A stretch of 64,000 bases of DNA from Acetobacterium sp. KB-1 (GCF_003260995.1 NZ_CP030040.1:269386-333385), one strand, 5' to 3'; shown: positions 54,603-63,066, counted from the stretch's first letter. Numbers and translations are program-made. Notes: generated by a model from the sequence alone, not told the origin.

Positions 54603-56063
54603 ATGGATGATAAGCAAATAAAATCTAAAGTGATTGCATCTTTAGTCTGGAAATTTTTGGAGCGACTGGGAACTCAGGGAATACAATTTATTGTACAAAT
54701 TATCCTGGCCCGTCTTATCTTGCCAGAAGAATATGGAACAATTGCCTTAATTGCAATATTTATTTCATTTGCGAATGTGTTTGTTCAATACGGATTTAAC
54801 ACTGCGTTGATACAAAAGAAAGATGCAAATGAATCGGATTTCTCATCCGTGTTTTTCTTAAGTCTAGCCGTTGCCGGGGTGTTTTATGTGGCCTTGTTTT
54901 TTGGGGCGCCACTGATGGCTGGATATTTTGAGAATAAAATGCTTACACCACTACTTCGGGTCTTATCACTTACACTGTTTTTAGGCGGCTTGAATTCAAT
55001 TCAAAATGCAGTGGTCGCCAGAAATCTGGCATTCAGAAAACTGTTTTACAGCAGTTTAGGGGCGGTTGTGGTTTCTGGGATAGTCGGTATTGCAATGGCC
55101 TACAATGGCTTTGGAGCATGGGCGTTAGTGGCTCAGCAGCTAACTAATCAATTCATTGTGGCTTTGATTCTATGGTTTACAGTGAAGTGGCGGCCAGGTT
55201 TTATTTTCTCCTTAGCAAGTTTAAAGGGGCTTTTTTCATATGGTTGGAAGTTATTAGTTTCAGCGCTCATCAATATGTTATACACCAATATCCAAAGTTT
55301 ATTCGTCGCAAAAATATATAATCCGGCCATGTTGGGCTATTTTAACCGCGGGCAACAATTTCCGTCACTAATTGTCGCAAATATTAATGGCTCAATCCAA
55401 TCGGTTATGTTCCCAGCCCTTGCCCTCAAACAAGATAATTTGCATCGCGTTAAAGAAATGGTTAGAAGAGCGATCGTTACCAGTGCGTTTTTTATCTTTC
55501 CTATGATGGTTGGGCTGGCGGTGATTGCAGAACCTCTGGTAATCATTTTATTGACTGAAAAATGGTTGCCATGCGTTCCGTTCTTACAGATCTCCTGTGC
55601 TGCTTATGCTTTACTCCCGATTCATACGGCTAATCTTCAGGCAATTAATGCCTTAGGGCGAAGTGATATATTCCTAAAACTGGAAATTATTAAAAATGCA
55701 GTCAGCCTGGTGATTTTGGGGATCTCTCTTTTTTATGGTATTTATGCCATTGCGGCCGGAATGTTTTTTAGCAGTGTCGCCTCATCGTTTATAAATGCTT
55801 ATCCTAACAAAATGCTGTTGGATTATAGTTATATGCAACAGATGAAAGACGTGATGCCTTCACTTCTATTGTCGGTGGTAATGGGGATAATTATTTACTT
55901 TGTTTCATGGTTCAATATGACGCCTGGATTAACCCTGATAATTCAGGTAACTATTGGGATTAGCTTTTATTTTGGGATGGCAAAATTATTAAATTTTGAA
56001 TGCTTAACATATTTATTAGTAACCGGAAAAGAACTGCTGGTTAATCGAAATAAGCGCAAATAA
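54603..56063 (+). CDS. Wzx-like polysaccharide flippase, copy 2
   Basis: This 486-residue membrane protein is from the same family as the preceding one. Both share the N-terminal LSRLLRPEAFG / LARLILPEEYG motif and an AYNGFGAWALV / AFNGFGAWALV block, so they are diverged paralogues. It has about 12-14 helices. Two flippases in one locus suggest two lipid-linked substrates, or one relict. Confidence 0.9.
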   Translation: MDDKQIKSKVIASLVWKFLERLGTQGIQFIVQIILARLILPEEYGTIALIAIFISFANVFVQYGFNTALIQKKDANESDFSSVFFLSLAVAGVFYVALFFGAPLMAGYFENKMLTPLLRVLSLTLFLGGLNSIQNAVVARNLAFRKLFYSSLGAVVVSGIVGIAMAYNGFGAWALVAQQLTNQFIVALILWFTVKWRPGFIFSLASLKGLFSYGWKLLVSALINMLYTNIQSLFVAKIYNPAMLGYFNRGQQFPSLIVANINGSIQSVMFPALALKQDNLHRVKEMVRRAIVTSAFFIFPMMVGLAVIAEPLVIILLTEKWLPCVPFLQISCAAYALLPIHTANLQAINALGRSDIFLKLEIIKNAVSLVILGISLFYGIYAIAAGMFFSSVASSFINAYPNKMLLDYSYMQQMKDVMPSLLLSVVMGIIIYFVSWFNMTPGLTLIIQVTIGISFYFGMAKLLNFECLTYLLVTGKELLVNRNKRK

Positions 56064-56135
56064 GCTGACGATATAAAGGGAGTTTCTTTAGCGGCTAGGA
56101 AAAAATCAGTCTGAATAAAAAAGTGAGGAAATAAA

Positions 56136-56855
56136 GTGGATATTTCAATAATGCAACCCTATCTATTCCCCTACATTGGGTATTATCAAATGATCAATTG
56201 TTCGGATTGTTTCGTTATTGCTGATGATGTGCAATTTATAAAACAAGGATGGATTCACAGAAACCGGATATTATTAAATGGAGCGCCGTCGATGATTACG
56301 CTGCCATTAAATAAAGATAGTTACGTCCTAAAAATCAATGAGCGCAGCTTCGCAATTCAGGAAGGAACAAAGGGGAGGTCTACCTTTCTGAATAAGATTG
56401 TGAATTCTTATCGTAAGGCACCGGAATTTAAAACGGTTTATCCACTTATTGAAACAATCATAAATTATGATGATAATAATGTGGCAAAATATTTAATAAA
56501 TAGCATTACGGAAATTTGTGCATATCTGGATATTAAGACAGAGATGATCATCGAATCGAGTTTCAAGCTTTCACCTGAACTGAACTATCAGGATTCTGTT
56601 ATCTACGTATGCAAAGAACTCAAAGCAAATCGTTATATAAATTCAATTGGTGGAATGGATCTTTATTCAGCAGAGCAATTTAAAAAAAACGGAATTCTTT
56701 TAAAGTTTATTAAAACGCGAGAATCGCTACACTATCGGCAGTATTACAATACATTTGTTCCCAATTTATCGATCATAGATGTGCTGATGTTTAATTCATT
56801 GACGCAGGTTAAAGCGCTACTAACGGAATATGATCTAATTGACGGCAGGGGCTAG
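56136..56855 (+). CDS. WbqC-like protein
   Basis: This 239-residue protein matches the WbqC family (ISIMQPYLFPYIGYYQMI, then DVQFIKQGWIHRNRI), found in O-antigen and capsule clusters, often next to VioA-type aminotransferases. The biochemical function is not settled to my knowledge. It fits a step in modifying an amino sugar. The start is GTG after GTGAGGAAA. It ends 27 bases before the convergent Aat-like gene. Confidence 0.85.
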   Translation: MDISIMQPYLFPYIGYYQMINCSDCFVIADDVQFIKQGWIHRNRILLNGAPSMITLPLNKDSYVLKINERSFAIQEGTKGRSTFLNKIVNSYRKAPEFKTVYPLIETIINYDDNNVAKYLINSITEICAYLDIKTEMIIESSFKLSPELNYQDSVIYVCKELKANRYINSIGGMDLYSAEQFKKNGILLKFIKTRESLHYRQYYNTFVPNLSIIDVLMFNSLTQVKALLTEYDLIDGRG

Positions 56856-56882
56856 CGCTTTTAGGCAAGGTTTGATACAGAT

Positions 56883-57746
56883 TTATGAAATTGTATCATG
56901 CTTATTTTTGACAAAGTGGTTTTTTACGGCTTGGCAAAAGTCCCAATCTTCAAACAAGCTTTCCCAATCTTCGATGACTTCAGGAGCCTTAATACTTTGG
57001 TCCAACAGCTCAAGAAACTGATCACGATCAATAATGACAGCGCCCATACTTTTCAGGTGATCAGTTGGCCAAGTTCCGCAGTCCAGGATTGCATAATTCA
57101 ATTCTTCCAGTCGAATGGCTAGAGCGATCATTGCAAATTTTGAAGCGTGATTAATTCGTGTAAACATTGAGGAAATATGGAAATAGGAGCCAAAGGCGAA
57201 TCCAAACAAACCGGCAACCAGTTTTTTGTTATACCAAACTTCGATGGAGTGTTTGTAACCTAAGTCATGCAAAACACAGCAGGATTTTCTACGTTCAGGT
57301 GTTAGCCAAGTGTAGTTTTCTCTTGATTCAGTGCACCCATTTACAACGTCAATAAAAGCTCTGTCTACCGTCAGATAAAAACTATTATGCTTGATTAGTC
57401 GCCACATAACTTTTGAAATATGAACCTGATCAGGAAACAGCACACAACGAATTTCTGATGTCCACCAGAGAATTGGCTGATTAATGAGTGATGATGGATA
57501 GATTCCGTTTTTAAAAGCGTAAATAATTCGTTCTGGAGTTAAATCGCCACCGATAGCCAATAATTCTCCAGCAGGTCCAATACGTATGTTCTTGTTTGAA
57601 GATGTATGAGGAGGAAAGTATAATTCATTGGTTAGACAGTATGCTTTTCCTCGGTACTGTAAATGACGTGTATAAAATGCTTTGAAAATGCCTTTAAAAA
57701 AGCGTTTATCCATTGTAATGAGTAGAAATTTTATTTTTTTTAGCAC
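56883..57746 (-). CDS. Aat-family protein, copy 2, with altered active site
   Basis: This 287-residue protein is a paralogue of the Aat-like protein at 50979, with GELLAIGGDLTPERIIYAFK, PILWWTSEIRCVLFP, ENYTWLTPER and YKHSIEVWYNKKLVAGLFG. The HGESMF motif is changed to HISSMF, so the family glutamate is Ser192, and the usual Gln is Gly224; the Asp is kept (Asp222). The start is a GTG, with AGGAG 10 bases upstream. It is on the opposite strand to the glycan operon and converges on wbqC. It may be a specialised or inactive partner of copy 1. Confidence 0.82.
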   Translation of the reverse strand: MLKKIKFLLITMDKRFFKGIFKAFYTRHLQYRGKAYCLTNELYFPPHTSSNKNIRIGPAGELLAIGGDLTPERIIYAFKNGIYPSSLINQPILWWTSEIRCVLFPDQVHISKVMWRLIKHNSFYLTVDRAFIDVVNGCTESRENYTWLTPERRKSCCVLHDLGYKHSIEVWYNKKLVAGLFGFAFGSYFHISSMFTRINHASKFAMIALAIRLEELNYAILDCGTWPTDHLKSMGAVIIDRDQFLELLDQSIKAPEVIEDWESLFEDWDFCQAVKNHFVKNKHDTIS

Positions 57747-57899
57747 TGATTTTACTCCTATAAATTAATATTTTGAGTTCGGATTTATTGGATATTTTTT
57801 ATATACTCTTTATTTGCCCCAAAAATTGATTATTACGCAAGAATCTAGGAAAATCAATTAAGTATTAAAATATTATTAATATAAAGCATCCAACAGGTA

Positions 57900-57928
57900 T
57901 TGACTAATCTCTGGATATGTGATATAGT
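57900..57928 (+). promoter_or_regulatory. Promoter of the riboswitch-controlled beta-helix gene
   Basis: TTGACT (57900-57905), a 17-bp spacer and TATAGT (57923-57928) would start a leader of about 500 bases that holds three c-di-GMP-type aptamers. The part before this promoter (57747-57899) shows nothing notable. Confidence 0.75.
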
Positions 57929-58089
57929 GACTTCGTAAAAGTAAATACTTTAATATTCGAATATTCTCCTGCTTTCATTTTAATAGTTACAAAAAATGAT
58001 CGCATATTTATCAAATGCATAGGTTTAAGAGACGTTTAATAGATGACAACTAATGATTGAGTTGTATTAATTACAGTTTTATTTTCTAG

Positions 58090-58170
58090 GAGTAAATACG
58101 GACCTGTTAAAATTCAGTGGCGTAAAGTTTAGTGCCTATAAGTCGGTAGGTAGCTAACGAAAGGAAGGTA
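58090..58170 (+). promoter_or_regulatory. Degenerate c-di-GMP-I-like riboswitch (copy A)
   Basis: The segment aligns with the two copies downstream. It keeps GGCGTAAAG, GTGCCT, GGTAGGTAGC and ACGAAAGGA, but the GGCAAACC segment has become ACGGACC, and the P2 loop has lost its GAAA tetraloop. P1 is not evident. It may be a relict or have altered ligand preference. Confidence 0.6.
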
Positions 58171-58208
58171 TCAACAAAAAAACAGAGTTAAGTTAATAAG
58201 TATCGTGG

Positions 58209-58306
58209 AATAACTTTCCAACGATAAAGGCAAACCTGTTGAAAAACAGGGACGCAAAACTAAAGGGCCTGTAAAATGGCAGCCAGTTACCGAAGGGGAA
58301 GTTTTT
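58209..58306 (+). promoter_or_regulatory. c-di-GMP-I riboswitch (GEMM-I), copy B
   Basis: All consensus blocks are present: AAAGGCAAACC, a GAAA-capped P2, GGGACGCAAAA, GGGCCT, GGCAGCCAGTTACCGAA. P1 pairs AACTTTCC (58212-58219) with GGGGAAGTT (58295-58303), and T residues follow directly. The ligand-stabilised P1 could thus act as a terminator. Confidence 0.93.
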
Positions 58307-58331
58307 TATTTGAAATTATTTTTGTTCTGAA

Positions 58332-58426
58332 TTCATCGTTATCCAACGATAAAGGCAAACCAATTGAAAAGTTGGGACGCAAAGCTAAGGGCCTGTAAAA
58401 TGGCAGCCAGCTACCGAAAGGAATAC
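58332..58426 (+). promoter_or_regulatory. c-di-GMP-I riboswitch (GEMM-I), copy C
   Basis: All consensus blocks are present, with a CCAATT-GAAA-AGTTGG P2. The 3' P1 strand GGAATA (58420-58425) overlaps the AAAGGA ribosome site (58417-58422) of the gene at 58431, so ligand binding should hide the site. Confidence 0.94.
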
Positions 58427-58430
58427 CATC

Positions 58431-60026
58431 ATGAAAAAGTTATCTGTTTTTTTAGTCACACTATTTGTATTATTCAGTGCGATGCCAGTAAATTCAGCGT
58501 TTGCTGCCAGAGTTAGACCCCCAAGAAGACCGATTAGAATTACTCAACCGGTAGTGACAGAACCGGTAGTGACAGAACCGGTAGTGACAGAACCGGTAGT
58601 GACAGAACCGGTAGTCACAGAACCGGTAGTCACAGAACCGATAGTGACAGAACCAGAAGTTACAGAACCAACGACACCTGTCAGTCAGGAAGTCAGCGTC
58701 AAAGATTTTGGAGCGAAAGGGGATGGTATCAGCGATGATACCTTGGCCATTCAAAAAGCCATTAACGAGGCAAGCAGTAAAAATGTCACCTTGTTAATTC
58801 CGGCGGCAACCTATGTGGTTACGAGTCAATTGGAAATGAAGAACAATACAAAAATCAGCGGCTATGGTGCAACCTTGTACATGGCACCCCAGCAGTCAAC
58901 AGTTGCCAATATTTTATGGTCAAATCCAGATTCGTATATTTCTAATGTAACGATCGAAGGATTGAAACTAGAATCTCAAAACACGATTGCAGGTGCCGAG
59001 TATTACGCAAACAGCATGATCAGCAACGTTCAGGGGATGTTTTTTCAGGGCATCAGTAACCTGACGATCAAAGATGTTTCGATGGATAGTATGTATGTAG
59101 GCTTAAAAATGGGACAATCTGGAAGCAACCGGAATCAGGGAGTTACTGTCAGCAACCTCAATATCGATAGAACTGGCATGCCTGTTCAGGTTTCTGGTAC
59201 CAACGATTTAATCATGACAGATAGCATTCTGAATGCCAATTCTGGCGGAACGAAGTGGCTTCATGCAGCATACATCCGAGGCGATAACAGTAATTTCCTT
59301 TTTAACAATGTTGAATTTAATAATGCCCCTGGTGGCGGTATTGCAGTAGCTGGCAATGATAAATTCCCCACTGCACCCGATCATATTGTCTTTGAGAATT
59401 GTCGTATTAAAAACAGTGTTGTCGGTATGCACGTCAATACTGGTGCAAACAATGTGAGTATCTCAGGTTTAACCATCGAAGGAAGCAGTTTGGGGTTTAA
59501 GATAACGGATGCAAACAACCTGAATATCAAAGATGTAAACATTAGCGGTGCGATGCCATCAACTACTGATCTTGGTGCATTCATTATTAATAATAGTTAT
59601 CAAGCAAATATAGAAAATGTTACAGTCGATGCCAATGGTATGGCAGGAGCCTTATTCTGGCTAATTGGTGAAGTAAAAGATACTAACGTTTCTGGAATGA
59701 ATGTAACGAATGTGGATAAGATTCCCTTGATTAGTGCCAACAGCGCGTCTCAAACGACCAATGTTGTTGTAGAAAACTCCAGTTTTGAATATAACAATAT
59801 CGATAAATACGGAATTGGTTTCAGAGGCGTTGGTTCACAAGCAGTGCTTCAAAACAATACCTTTGTAAATAACGGTGCTGAATATTCTTATCTGATCTAC
59901 AATCCCGAAGGAACAGCTATTCAGGTATCTGACAATTCTTACAGCGGATTCCAAAGCTTGACTTCCAGCTCGGACTTTTCAGTAGCTACCAATAATTTCA
60001 ACCTTCTGTCAGCAAAAGTTGACTAA
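58431..60026 (+). CDS. Secreted beta-helix protein (pectate-lyase-3 type) with VVTEP linker
   Basis: This 531-residue protein has a signal peptide (about 1-26, ending NSAFA), a basic stretch, then eight five-residue repeats of the (V)VTEP type, and a Pectate_lyase_3 beta-helix from about 85 (VSVKDFGAKGDGISDDTLAIQ). The family includes polysaccharide lyases and surface adhesins. The C-terminal half is nearly the same as that of the protein at 60245. There is no LPXTG or membrane anchor. The gene has a c-di-GMP leader and a terminator. It lies at the downstream end of the glycan locus and may bind or cut the polymer; no catalytic site is assigned. Confidence 0.85.
   Translation: MKKLSVFLVTLFVLFSAMPVNSAFAARVRPPRRPIRITQPVVTEPVVTEPVVTEPVVTEPVVTEPVVTEPIVTEPEVTEPTTPVSQEVSVKDFGAKGDGISDDTLAIQKAINEASSKNVTLLIPAATYVVTSQLEMKNNTKISGYGATLYMAPQQSTVANILWSNPDSYISNVTIEGLKLESQNTIAGAEYYANSMISNVQGMFFQGISNLTIKDVSMDSMYVGLKMGQSGSNRNQGVTVSNLNIDRTGMPVQVSGTNDLIMTDSILNANSGGTKWLHAAYIRGDNSNFLFNNVEFNNAPGGGIAVAGNDKFPTAPDHIVFENCRIKNSVVGMHVNTGANNVSISGLTIEGSSLGFKITDANNLNIKDVNISGAMPSTTDLGAFIINNSYQANIENVTVDANGMAGALFWLIGEVKDTNVSGMNVTNVDKIPLISANSASQTTNVVVENSSFEYNNIDKYGIGFRGVGSQAVLQNNTFVNNGAEYSYLIYNPEGTAIQVSDNSYSGFQSLTSSSDFSVATNNFNLLSAKVD
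58549..58668 (+). repeat. Eight 15-bp tandem repeats encoding the VVTEP linker
   Basis: The unit CCGGTAGTGACAGAA and variants occur eight times. In-frame 15-bp units allow length change without frameshift. Confidence 0.92.
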
Positions 60027-60081
60027 TCGATTTTAAAAATGGACATATCGTTTATCGTATTAATTCAATAAAGCAATTACT

Positions 60082-60115
60082 AAAAGCCTTGCTCTTTTGA
60101 ACAAGGCTTTATTTT
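60082..60115 (+). terminator. Terminator after the first secreted beta-helix gene
   Basis: AAAGCCTTG pairs with CAAGGCTTT across a 10-base loop, followed by ATTTT. Confidence 0.85.
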
Positions 60116-60142
60116 ACAAATTAAAGTGGTCGAATATTAACA

Positions 60143-60242
60143 ATTTTGTCCACGATAAAGGCAAACCAATTGAAAAGTTGGGACGCAAAACTAAGGGCCT
60201 TAACTCAAAGAGAAAGGTAGCCGGTTGCCGAAAGGAGCAAAA
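60143..60242 (+). promoter_or_regulatory. c-di-GMP-I riboswitch (GEMM-I), copy D
   Basis: All consensus blocks are present, and about 36 bases of the core match copy C exactly. P1 pairs TTTTGTCC (60144-60151) with GGAGCAAAA (60234-60242) with one bulge, hiding the AAAGGAG ribosome site three to ten bases before the ATG at 60245. The only promoter candidate (TTTACA-16-TATTAA, 60113-60140) would start too late to include P1, so the transcript may come from upstream. Confidence 0.94.
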
Positions 60243-60244
60243 AA

Positions 60245-62272
60245 ATGAGTTATAGTTTGGATCATCGCGCAAAGAAAATTTGTGTAAGTGTGGTGGTAAT
60301 CCTATTGATGTTAAGTAGCGTTTTTTCTTCGAACGTTTTAGCAGCAACCATCGATACCGAAGCGACTGAATTACCTGGAGTCACCTATCAGACCCATATA
60401 CAAAATGAAGGTTGGTCACAGGGCTGGATGAGTAGTGGTGAACTCTCCGGTTCAGAAGGAAAGGGATATCGCCTCGAGGGAATAAAAATAAATCTGACTG
60501 GAAGCGTCCCCTCAGGGTTAGAAATTGAATATCGGACACATGTGCAAAATAAGGGATGGGAGCAGGAATGGGCTACAAACGGAGAATTTTCAGGATCTGA
60601 AGGCGAAGGATTTCGGCTGGAAGGAATCCAGATTAGATTAACCGGTGAGAATGCAGCAAATTATTCTGTTAAATACCGAACCCATATTCAAAATGAAGGT
60701 TGGGTTCAAGGTTGGGTGTCAGACGGGGCACTCTCAGGCTCGGAAGGAAAAAGTCTGCGCTTAGAGGCAATTGAAATCATCATTGAAAAGCAGTCAGCTG
60801 GAGTAGCCAACGAACCCGCAGACCCAGTGGTTACAGACCCAGTGGTTACAGACCCAGTGGTCACAGACCCAGGAGTCACAGACCCAGGAGTCACAGACCC
60901 AGGAGTCACAGAACCAACCCCACCAGTGAGTCAGGAAGTCAACGTCAGAGATTTTGGTGCGAAAGGCGATGGTGTCAGTGATGATACATCAGCGATACAA
61001 AAAGCCATTAACGAGGCAAGTAGTAAAAATGTAACCTTAACAATGCCTGCTGCAACCTATATGGTTACGAGTCAACTGGAATTAAAGAATAATACAAAAA
61101 TTAGCGGCTATGGCGCGACTTTATACATGGCGCCCCAGCAGTCAGCAGTTGCAAATATTCTATGGTCGAATCCCGCATCATATATTTCAAACGTAACCAT
61201 TGAAGGATTGACACTAAAATCTCAAAACACGATCGCTGGAACCGATTATTATGCAAACAGCATGATCAGTAATGTGCAGGGGATGTTTTTTCAGGGGATC
61301 AGTAACCTGACGATCAAAGATGTCGCTATGGACAGTATGTATGTTGGCATAAAAATGGGGCAATCTGGAAGTACTCGAAATACTGGAATTACCATCAGCA
61401 ATCTGAAAATTGATAAATCTGGCATGCCGATTCAAATTTCAGGAACCAATAACTTTACGATGACAGACAGTGTTTTGAATTCGAGCGAGGGCGGAACAAA
61501 ATGGTTACATTCGGCATACATCCGCGGTGATAACAGTCATTTTTACTTTGGAAATGTCGAGTTTAACAATGCTTCTGGAGGAGGAATTGCGGTGGCTGGC
61601 AATGACAAATTCCCTACCGCTCCTGATCATATCGTTTTTGAGAACTGTCGTATTAAAAACAGTGTCGTCGGTATGCACATCAATACCGGTGCGAATAACG
61701 TTACCATCAGAGGATTAAGCATCGAAGGCAGTAGTCTGGGATTCAAAATTGTAAATGCAAATAACTTAAGCATAAACGATGTAAATATCAGCGGAGCCAT
61801 ACCATCGACCTCCGATATTGGAGCGTTCAGCATTGGTAACAGTTCGCAGTCAAATATTTCAAATGTTACTGTCGACTCAACCGGTATGGCAGGAGCACTA
61901 TTCTGGTTAATCGGAGAAGTAAAGGATACAAATATTTCTGGCATGGACGTAACGAATGTGGATAAAATTCCTTTAATAAGTGCTAACAGCGCATCAAAAA
62001 CGACCAACGTCGTTGTTGAAAATTCAAACTTTAAATACAAAAGCATTGATAAATATGGCATCGGATTCAGAGGCGTGGGATCGCAGGCAGTCCTTCGAAA
62101 TAATACCTTTACGAACAGTGGTACGGCGTATTCTTATTTGATTTACAACCCGGAAGGAACGTCAATTCAAGTATCTGATAATTCGTATAGCGGATTTCAG
62201 CGGTTGAATGCCAGTTCTGATTTCTCGGTAGTTGCCAACAACTTTAACCTTTTGACAGCAAAAGTTGACTAG
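60245..62272 (+). CDS. Secreted ChW-repeat and beta-helix (pectate-lyase-3 type) protein
   Basis: This 675-residue protein has a signal peptide (about 1-34, ending VLAA), three clostridial hydrophobic-W (ChW) repeats (about 40-190; each with THIQNEGW or THVQNKGW, then SGSEG and RLEG/RLEA), a VTDP repeat linker (about 193-222), and a beta-helix domain from about 233 (VNVRDFGAKGDGVSDDTSAIQ). ChW repeats are linked to cell-surface or sugar binding. The beta-helix is about as long as, and very similar to, that of the gene upstream. Translation is controlled by a riboswitch whose P1 covers the ribosome site. Confidence 0.88.
   Translation: MSYSLDHRAKKICVSVVVILLMLSSVFSSNVLAATIDTEATELPGVTYQTHIQNEGWSQGWMSSGELSGSEGKGYRLEGIKINLTGSVPSGLEIEYRTHVQNKGWEQEWATNGEFSGSEGEGFRLEGIQIRLTGENAANYSVKYRTHIQNEGWVQGWVSDGALSGSEGKSLRLEAIEIIIEKQSAGVANEPADPVVTDPVVTDPVVTDPGVTDPGVTDPGVTEPTPPVSQEVNVRDFGAKGDGVSDDTSAIQKAINEASSKNVTLTMPAATYMVTSQLELKNNTKISGYGATLYMAPQQSAVANILWSNPASYISNVTIEGLTLKSQNTIAGTDYYANSMISNVQGMFFQGISNLTIKDVAMDSMYVGIKMGQSGSTRNTGITISNLKIDKSGMPIQISGTNNFTMTDSVLNSSEGGTKWLHSAYIRGDNSHFYFGNVEFNNASGGGIAVAGNDKFPTAPDHIVFENCRIKNSVVGMHINTGANNVTIRGLSIEGSSLGFKIVNANNLSINDVNISGAIPSTSDIGAFSIGNSSQSNISNVTVDSTGMAGALFWLIGEVKDTNISGMDVTNVDKIPLISANSASKTTNVVVENSNFKYKSIDKYGIGFRGVGSQAVLRNNTFTNSGTAYSYLIYNPEGTSIQVSDNSYSGFQRLNASSDFSVVANNFNLLTAKVD
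60821..60910 (+). repeat. Six 15-bp tandem repeats encoding the VTDP linker
   Basis: Units of GACCCAGTGGTTACA and the variant GACCCAGGAGTCACA occur three times each, like the linker of the previous gene but with Asp for Glu. Confidence 0.9.
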
Positions 62273-62321
62273 AGAACGATCGATCAAAATCATTTCACAC
62301 AATCTCAAAAATAAAAGTTTT

Positions 62322-62352
62322 GAAAAGTCTTGTTTTAAACAGGGCTTTTTTT
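62322..62352 (+). terminator. Terminator after the ChW/beta-helix gene
   Basis: AAAAGTCTTG pairs with CAGGGCTTTT (two wobbles), with a long T run. Confidence 0.82.
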
Positions 62353-62496
62353 AAGTTATGATAAAACAATATAAAAATGGAAAACTATTTTATCGGAATG
62401 AATATTAATTAAAAAACTGGTAAGATGGGAGCAAAAAGGGTAAAATATAAATTATCTATCAAAAAAAACAAGTCGATAATAAAGGCGGTTGTAAAA

Positions 62497-62969
62497 ATGA
62501 AGATACTAATTACTGGGGTAGCAGGCTTTATTGGTTTTCATTTGGCGAATTTAATGCTTAGACAGAATCATCAAATTGTAGGCGTTGATAATCTGAACGA
62601 TTATTATGAACAATCGTTAAAGAAAGATCGATTAGCAATTTTGGAAGCACATAAACAATTTTTATTTTACAAGGCTGATTTAAAAGATAAGCCTTCAGTT
62701 GATAAGATTTTTGAAACACATCGTCCAGAGTATGTAATTAATTTGGCAGCCCAGGCGGGAGTTCGTTTTTCGATTAGCAATCCCTATGCCTATCTTGATT
62801 CAAATCTCATCGGATTTATGAATGTACTTGAAGCATGTCGCAATTACCCGGTTAGGCATCTAATATATGCTTCGTCAAGTTCTGTTTATGGTGGAAATAA
62901 AGTTGTGCCATTTTCTACGAACCATAATGTTGATCATCCGGTTTCCCTTTATTGTGAACTTTGCATCTA
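62497..62969 (+). pseudogene. UDP-glucuronate 4-epimerase-like gene, cut by an insertion sequence
   Basis: The first 150 residues match CapI/UDP-glucuronate epimerases: ILITGVAGFIGFHLANLML, GVDNLNDYYEQSLKKDRL, NLAAQAGVRFSI, YASSSSVYGG and VDHPVSLY. In the intact family the sequence continues with the catalytic YxxxK region right after VSLY, but here it changes to CELCI and a stop, and a transposase gene follows. The enzyme is therefore missing its active-site lysine and most of its length (normally about 320-350 residues). The rest may lie beyond the window. I start at ATG 62497 after AAAGGCGG. Confidence 0.85.
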
Positions 62970-63037
62970 GGTTACACTAAGTCATAAAAAACTGTGTGAG
63001 AAAGTCTCAAAACCCCAGTAAAATCAAGGAAATTCAC

Positions 63038-63066
63038 TTGCAAAACGTAGAAAAAAGTAGTATAAT
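63038..63066 (+). promoter_or_regulatory. Promoter of the transposase gene
   Basis: TTGCAA (63038-63043), a 17-bp spacer and TATAAT (63061-63066). The palindrome AGTGTAACAGTTACACT just after it would overlap the transcript start and could be a repressor site. Confidence 0.8.

Noticed and set aside
58549..58668. Short regularly repeated DNA, CRISPR-like at first sight
   Set aside because: The 15-bp units have no spacers, are in frame and encode a VVTEP protein linker.
58494..58754. Reverse-strand open frame with a Cys/Phe/His-rich repeat
   Set aside because: It is the antisense of the VVTEP repeats, has no ribosome site, and lies inside a strong gene.
60113..60140. Promoter TTTACA-16-TATTAA before riboswitch D
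   Set aside because: It would start transcription inside the 5' strand of P1, so the riboswitch could not fold; read-through from upstream is more likely, but unproven.
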